This document shows positions 42,786 to 46,145 of a stretch of DNA of 46,145 bases, in pieces (position 1 is the first letter of the stretch; each line of letters opens with the position of its first letter). Under the pieces are notes generated by a model. The model was not told where the DNA came from and made no database searches. It worked only from the letters and a program-made list of their open reading frames with translations. The stretch covers positions 1-46,145 of the forward strand of contig VOPR01000044.1 in assembly GCA_009594995.1 (NCBI GenBank), given 5' to 3'. The stretch comes from Nitrospira sp. Its GTDB lineage: Bacteria; Nitrospirota; Nitrospiria; Nitrospirales; Nitrospiraceae. A program made the translations under genes and the position numbers.

Positions 42786-44128
42786 CCTCTTCGATCAATT
42801 CACAATGGCCGAAGCTGACAAGTCGGCAGGAGTTCGAATTCCTGGCCGATCTGGTCATGAAGCACTCGACCGGCGATCACACGTTCTTCTCGTTGCGGGA
42901 TGTCCATGGCGGCACGACCCGGTTTGCCAACAACCAGGTCATTCAAAACGTGAATTTGCGTCGGGGCAGTCTGTCGATCACCGTGGCCTTCGGGCGGCAA
43001 CATGGCACCGCCAGCACGACTGATTTTACCGCCGGGGCGGTGCGGGAAACCCTCAAGCAGGCCGAATCTATCGCCAAGCTGTCGCCCGACGATCCGGAAT
43101 ATCTTCCGCCGGTCGGCGTGCAGACGTACTTGTCGCTGCCGTCAGCCCGTCCCGAAACCAGTGCGGCCGGTCCCGCCCGGCGACTGGACTATGCGCGCGA
43201 AGCGATCGGCCAGTGCAAGATGGAAAATCTGAATGCCGCCGGCACGGTGTCGTCCAGTGCGGCGACCGTGGGGCTGGCCGCTGAAACCGGACTGCGGGCC
43301 TATGAAGAACGCACCGAGGCACGGTTCAGCCTAACGGTGCAGGCGGGCGAAGCCACCGGCTGGTCGGCCGCTGCTCATCGATCTATCGATCGCCTCCATG
43401 TGCAGGAGCGGACGCTCGCCGCCATCATCAAAGCCAAGCGGGGGGCGGATGAGCCGCAGGAATTGCCGCCCGGTCGTTATACGGTGATTCTGGAGCCGGC
43501 TGCCGTGGCCGGGCTACTCAGTTGGATGATCTGGATGTTGGATGCGAAGTCTTTTTATAAGGGAACGAGCCCATTCAGCGGCAAGTTGGGATCACGGATC
43601 ATCGATCGGCGGCTTTCTCTCTCGAATCAACCGGCCCATGCGGACCTCCTGGGCAATGGCTTTACGCATGAGGGACTGCCCGTGATCGAATCCGGCTGGA
43701 TCGAATCGGGAGTGCTCACCCAGCTCTTGCACGACCGGTTTACCGCCCGTGAACATCAGATCGATCCCTTTCCGACGTTGGAGTCGCCCCATTTTTCAGG
43801 GGAGCGCCCCATCGGCACTCGGGTCGACGATCTTATTCGCACGACGCAACGAGGCATCCTGGTGACGAATTTCTGGTACATCCGCCCCGTCAATCCGTCC
43901 GATCTGACGCTCACCGGAATGACGCGGGATGGAACATTTCTCATAGAAAACGGGGAGATCACGTCGGCTGTCAGGAACTTCCGATTTCACGAAAGCCCGT
44001 TGCGCGCGTTCAATCAAGTAGAGGGCTATACCGCCCCGACGGAGGCAGTGACGTCGGAAACGGGGAAGGCCCTGGTGCCTGCCATGCGGATTCATGATTT
44101 CAACTTCTCAAGCGTGACCAAGTTTTAG
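42782..44128 (+). CDS. pmbA: TldE/PmbA family protein
   Basis: The 448-residue protein is the TldE (PmbA) partner. It lacks the zinc motif, as in the family, but has the conserved HFSGERPIGTRVDDLIRTTQRGILVTNFWYIRPVNPSDLTLTGMTRDGTFLIENGEITSAVRNFRFHES block. The pair forms a hollow heterodimer in which TldE supports the TldD active site. The overlap ATGA with tldD ensures equal expression. No peptide precursor gene is recognisable nearby. Confidence 0.9.
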   Translation: MTSSINSQWPKLTSRQEFEFLADLVMKHSTGDHTFFSLRDVHGGTTRFANNQVIQNVNLRRGSLSITVAFGRQHGTASTTDFTAGAVRETLKQAESIAKLSPDDPEYLPPVGVQTYLSLPSARPETSAAGPARRLDYAREAIGQCKMENLNAAGTVSSSAATVGLAAETGLRAYEERTEARFSLTVQAGEATGWSAAAHRSIDRLHVQERTLAAIIKAKRGADEPQELPPGRYTVILEPAAVAGLLSWMIWMLDAKSFYKGTSPFSGKLGSRIIDRRLSLSNQPAHADLLGNGFTHEGLPVIESGWIESGVLTQLLHDRFTAREHQIDPFPTLESPHFSGERPIGTRVDDLIRTTQRGILVTNFWYIRPVNPSDLTLTGMTRDGTFLIENGEITSAVRNFRFHESPLRAFNQVEGYTAPTEAVTSETGKALVPAMRIHDFNFSSVTKF

Positions 44129-44233
44129 GCTGGTTGATCGCTCAGACCCTCTCCCTGAGCCGGTGGCCTTTTGAGAGGCCGGGGGCAGAAAAAAACACGC
44201 ACCCGCCATTGACTCAGACTATGGGAAAGAGTA

Positions 44234-44287
44234 ATGAATTGGAGGAAGTTCACCGATAAGACTCCGAAGGCTTCGATAGGGCTATGA
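44234..44287 (+). CDS. 17-codon leader ORF overlapping the next gene
   Basis: The frame MNWRKFTDKTPKASIGL ends in a TGA overlapping the ATG at 44284 (ATGA). It has only a weak GGGAAAG before it, and the gene downstream has no well-placed ribosome binding site, so it may provide coupled translation. Confidence 0.3.
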   Translation: MNWRKFTDKTPKASIGL

Positions 44288-44991
44288 CGCGGAAACAGCA
44301 GCGTTTGGCGGAAAAACCTGTTCATCTCCTGACACTTGCGCCTGACAAGGGTGAGAAAGGGGCGGTGAATCCGTTTGCGCCCTCGCCCTTGCGCGCGGCG
44401 ATCGGAAAGGTCTTCGTCAAGCTGGAAGACATGACCGAGCGGTTCGAGGATTGGTGCCAGTACGGCAGCTCTGAGGACCGGACGGAACAGCCATTGGGCC
44501 AACGGGTCTCGCAATGGCTGGGAGCTCCTGTCGCGCGTCATATCGAACATCAGGTCGAGGCAGAACACGGATTGGTTCCCGCCCGCCGGTGGGATGGCGC
44601 CGTCGGTGATCTCATTTTCCGGTTGCGCGACCGGGCCGGGTTTGTGCAGCGTGCCTTGACGGCGCAGGCGCGCGAGCTCAAGGACTGGGTCATTCAACAT
44701 ACCCAATCCACCCAGGCGGAACTCCATGAATTGCGCGAGCAGGTTTCGACTCAGCAGGCGCAGATGGAGGATCTGACCGCGCAACTTCAAGATTTGCGCG
44801 CTTTGGTGACCTCTCAACAGCAGGTTTTGATGTACATGGGCAAGGACATGGAAATGGCGCCGCCTGCTGAACTGGAGCTTTCTCTCGTGCCTCCGCGCTC
44901 GCTCCCCTATCGTGACCGGGACAAGAAGCCTTCGAGAGATCGACGGGATGTCTCTGCCGAAGCGTCCCAGATTCCCTACCTCAACGCCTAG
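44284..44991 (+). CDS. Hypothetical coiled-coil protein, 235 aa
   Basis: I do not recognise the family. The first 30 residues are basic and unstructured (TRKQQRLAEKPVHLL). Residues about 35-125 contain conserved-looking segments such as PLRAAIGKVFVKLEDMTERFEDW. A Gln/Leu-rich coiled coil spans about 135-190 (LHELREQVSTQQAQMEDLTAQLQDLRALVTSQQQVL). The tail is rich in Arg, Lys and Pro, ending KPSRDRRDVSAEASQIPYLNA. No signal peptide. The position 156 bases after pmbA gives no functional hint. Confidence 0.75.
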   Translation: MTRKQQRLAEKPVHLLTLAPDKGEKGAVNPFAPSPLRAAIGKVFVKLEDMTERFEDWCQYGSSEDRTEQPLGQRVSQWLGAPVARHIEHQVEAEHGLVPARRWDGAVGDLIFRLRDRAGFVQRALTAQARELKDWVIQHTQSTQAELHELREQVSTQQAQMEDLTAQLQDLRALVTSQQQVLMYMGKDMEMAPPAELELSLVPPRSLPYRDRDKKPSRDRRDVSAEASQIPYLNA

Positions 44992-45190
44992 ATTACGGTT
45001 CCACTTCTTGGCGGTTCATGGGTCGTCGAGCTCTGCTCGGCGTTCTGTCCACCGGCGTCCCGCGTTTATTTCGACAGGTCATGCGGGCCGTGCGGAATGG
45101 CGACTTCCCGGAGGGACGGCTACGTTGCGCCGTTTCGCGCGGCAGGCCTCGTCCGTTGTGTAACTGCTGGAAGGATCAGGAGCGCAGCCG

Positions 45191-46145
45191 ATGGTGAATG
45201 GACGGTACACACGGGTGGTGATTCAGGGAGTGATGGTCGCGGGGTTGGTGCTGGCTGACGTGACGGGGTCGGCGCATGCGGAAGTCACCTTGTTCGACAA
45301 TCTCGGCACCCTGCACCACGAGATTACGACGACCTCCGAGCGCGCACAAAAATTTTTCGACCAGGGTCTCAGGCTGAGTTATGCATTCAATCATGAGGAA
45401 GCCATCACCGCCTTCACCGAGGCGTCCCGACTCGATCCCGATGCCCCCATGCCCTACTGGGGCGTGGCATTGAGCCTGGGGCCGAACATCAACGCGGCCA
45501 TGGATACCAAGGCGGAATCCCGGGCGGTTGAGGCCATTCAGAAAGCCAGCGCGCGCCTCGAGCGGGCAACCCCCAGGGAGCGAGCGTACGTAGAGGCGCT
45601 TGCCGTTCGGTATTCGATCAAGAAGTCTTTGTCCAGGAAGGCCAAGGATGAAGCCTATGCGAAAGCGGTGCGCCGCCTCGCACATGACTATCCCGACGAC
45701 GTGGACGCGGCGACTCTCTCCGCCGAAGCCATGATGGTGCTGCATCCCTGGGATTATTGGCGGGCCGATGGCCGGCCGCAGCCGGGGACGGAGGAGATCG
45801 TGGCTACGTTGGAGTCGGCGCTGCGGCAGCATCCGGATCACCCGGGCGCTTGTCACTACTACATCCACGCCGTGGAGGCGTCACCGGATCCGAAACGCGG
45901 GCTTGATTGCGCAAAGCGCTTGCCGGCGTTGATGCCGGGCGCGGGACATCTCGTGCATATGCCGGCCCACATCTATATGCGGGTGGGACTCTACCGAGAA
46001 GCCTCGGAACGCAACGCGACCGCCGCGACGGTGGATCGTGAGTATTTGCTTCACCACCCCCTTGAGGGCAACTACGCATCAGGATACTATGCGCACAATC
46101 TGCATTTCCTGAATGCCTCGTTGGTGATGGAGGGGCGAAGCGTGG
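45191..46145 (+). CDS. Exported TPR-like protein, 3' end beyond the window
   Basis: An open frame runs from the ATG at 45191 to the window edge (318 codons) and is not closed by a stop. AGGAG lies 8 bases upstream. A signal peptide (VIQGVMVAGLVLADVTGSAHA) is followed by helical repeats beginning FDQGLRLSYAFNHEEAITAFTEASRLDPDAPMPYWGVALSLGP. Further on are ALRQHPDHPGACHYYIHAVE and GHLVHMPAHIYMRVGLYREASE, motifs with many His residues typical of a family of secreted TPR proteins. Role unknown. The 199 bases before it (44992-45190) show no further gene. Confidence 0.85.
   Translation, partial: MVNGRYTRVVIQGVMVAGLVLADVTGSAHAEVTLFDNLGTLHHEITTTSERAQKFFDQGLRLSYAFNHEEAITAFTEASRLDPDAPMPYWGVALSLGPNINAAMDTKAESRAVEAIQKASARLERATPRERAYVEALAVRYSIKKSLSRKAKDEAYAKAVRRLAHDYPDDVDAATLSAEAMMVLHPWDYWRADGRPQPGTEEIVATLESALRQHPDHPGACHYYIHAVEASPDPKRGLDCAKRLPALMPGAGHLVHMPAHIYMRVGLYREASERNATAATVDREYLLHHPLEGNYASGYYAHNLHFLNASLVMEGRSV

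Noticed and set aside
44160..44190. Hairpin GGCCT/AGGCC after pmbA as a terminator
   Set aside because: The run after the hairpin is AAAAAAA on the plus strand, not T, so it does not match an intrinsic terminator for pmbA; on the minus strand the T-run precedes the hairpin.

Overview
The window looks like a chromosomal segment of a nitrite-oxidising Nitrospira-type bacterium (phylum Nitrospirota). This rests on the high GC content, the protein flavour, a DabA/DabB inorganic-carbon pump next to PII-like and NuoM-like genes, many lipoproteins, and an intergenic palindromic repeat of a kind I associate with Nitrospira. It is an inference from gene content; no rRNA or tRNA gene is present to settle it.

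Layout. (1) Bases 1-5510, minus strand: a tight run of nine genes read from one promoter at 5480-5507. They encode a DoxX membrane protein, an NmrA-type SDR, pirin, a FrnE/DsbA-type thioredoxin, a VOC protein, a DUF5069 protein, a Rieske-flavodoxin fusion, an unknown protein, and a gene cut by the window edge. A perfect 14-bp palindrome fills the promoter spacer. The set reads as a redox or electrophile-stress operon. (2) 5758-17674: the replication-origin neighbourhood, with smpB, a divergent dciA-like gene, gyrA, gyrB, dnaN and dnaA, then a DnaA-box region, three DsrE/F/H-like sulfur-relay genes, a second DnaA-box and AT-rich region, and hisS. (3) 17816-20465, plus strand: a long double-domain ThyX-like protein and a TPR protein.

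(4) 20598-28450: the DAB locus. On the minus strand the order is dabB, a lysine-poor NuoM-like membrane protein, dabA, a PII-like regulator and an unknown 89-aa protein. A structured leader ending in an intrinsic terminator precedes dabB, so the operon is probably controlled by attenuation or a riboswitch. A DUF2294 gene diverges from it behind its own strong promoter. (5) 28528-34371: SelO, two alpha/beta hydrolases, a lipoprotein gene apparently split by a frameshift, a small four-cysteine protein, a HugZ-like protein and a SYLF-domain protein. (6) 34513-39202: ettA, a 127-bp imperfect palindromic repeat, then a patatin-SDR-RmlD operon with ATGA overlaps. (7) 39204-46145: a small cytochrome c, a DUF1295 membrane protein, a small lipoprotein, an HTH/zinc-ribbon regulator diverging from a TldD-TldE pair, a coiled-coil protein of unknown role, and an exported TPR protein that runs off the right edge.

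The strongest leads for something new are the dabB leader with its mutually exclusive hairpins, the NuoM-like subunit without membrane lysines inside the DAB operon, and the palindrome-controlled redox operon with its Rieske-flavodoxin fusion.
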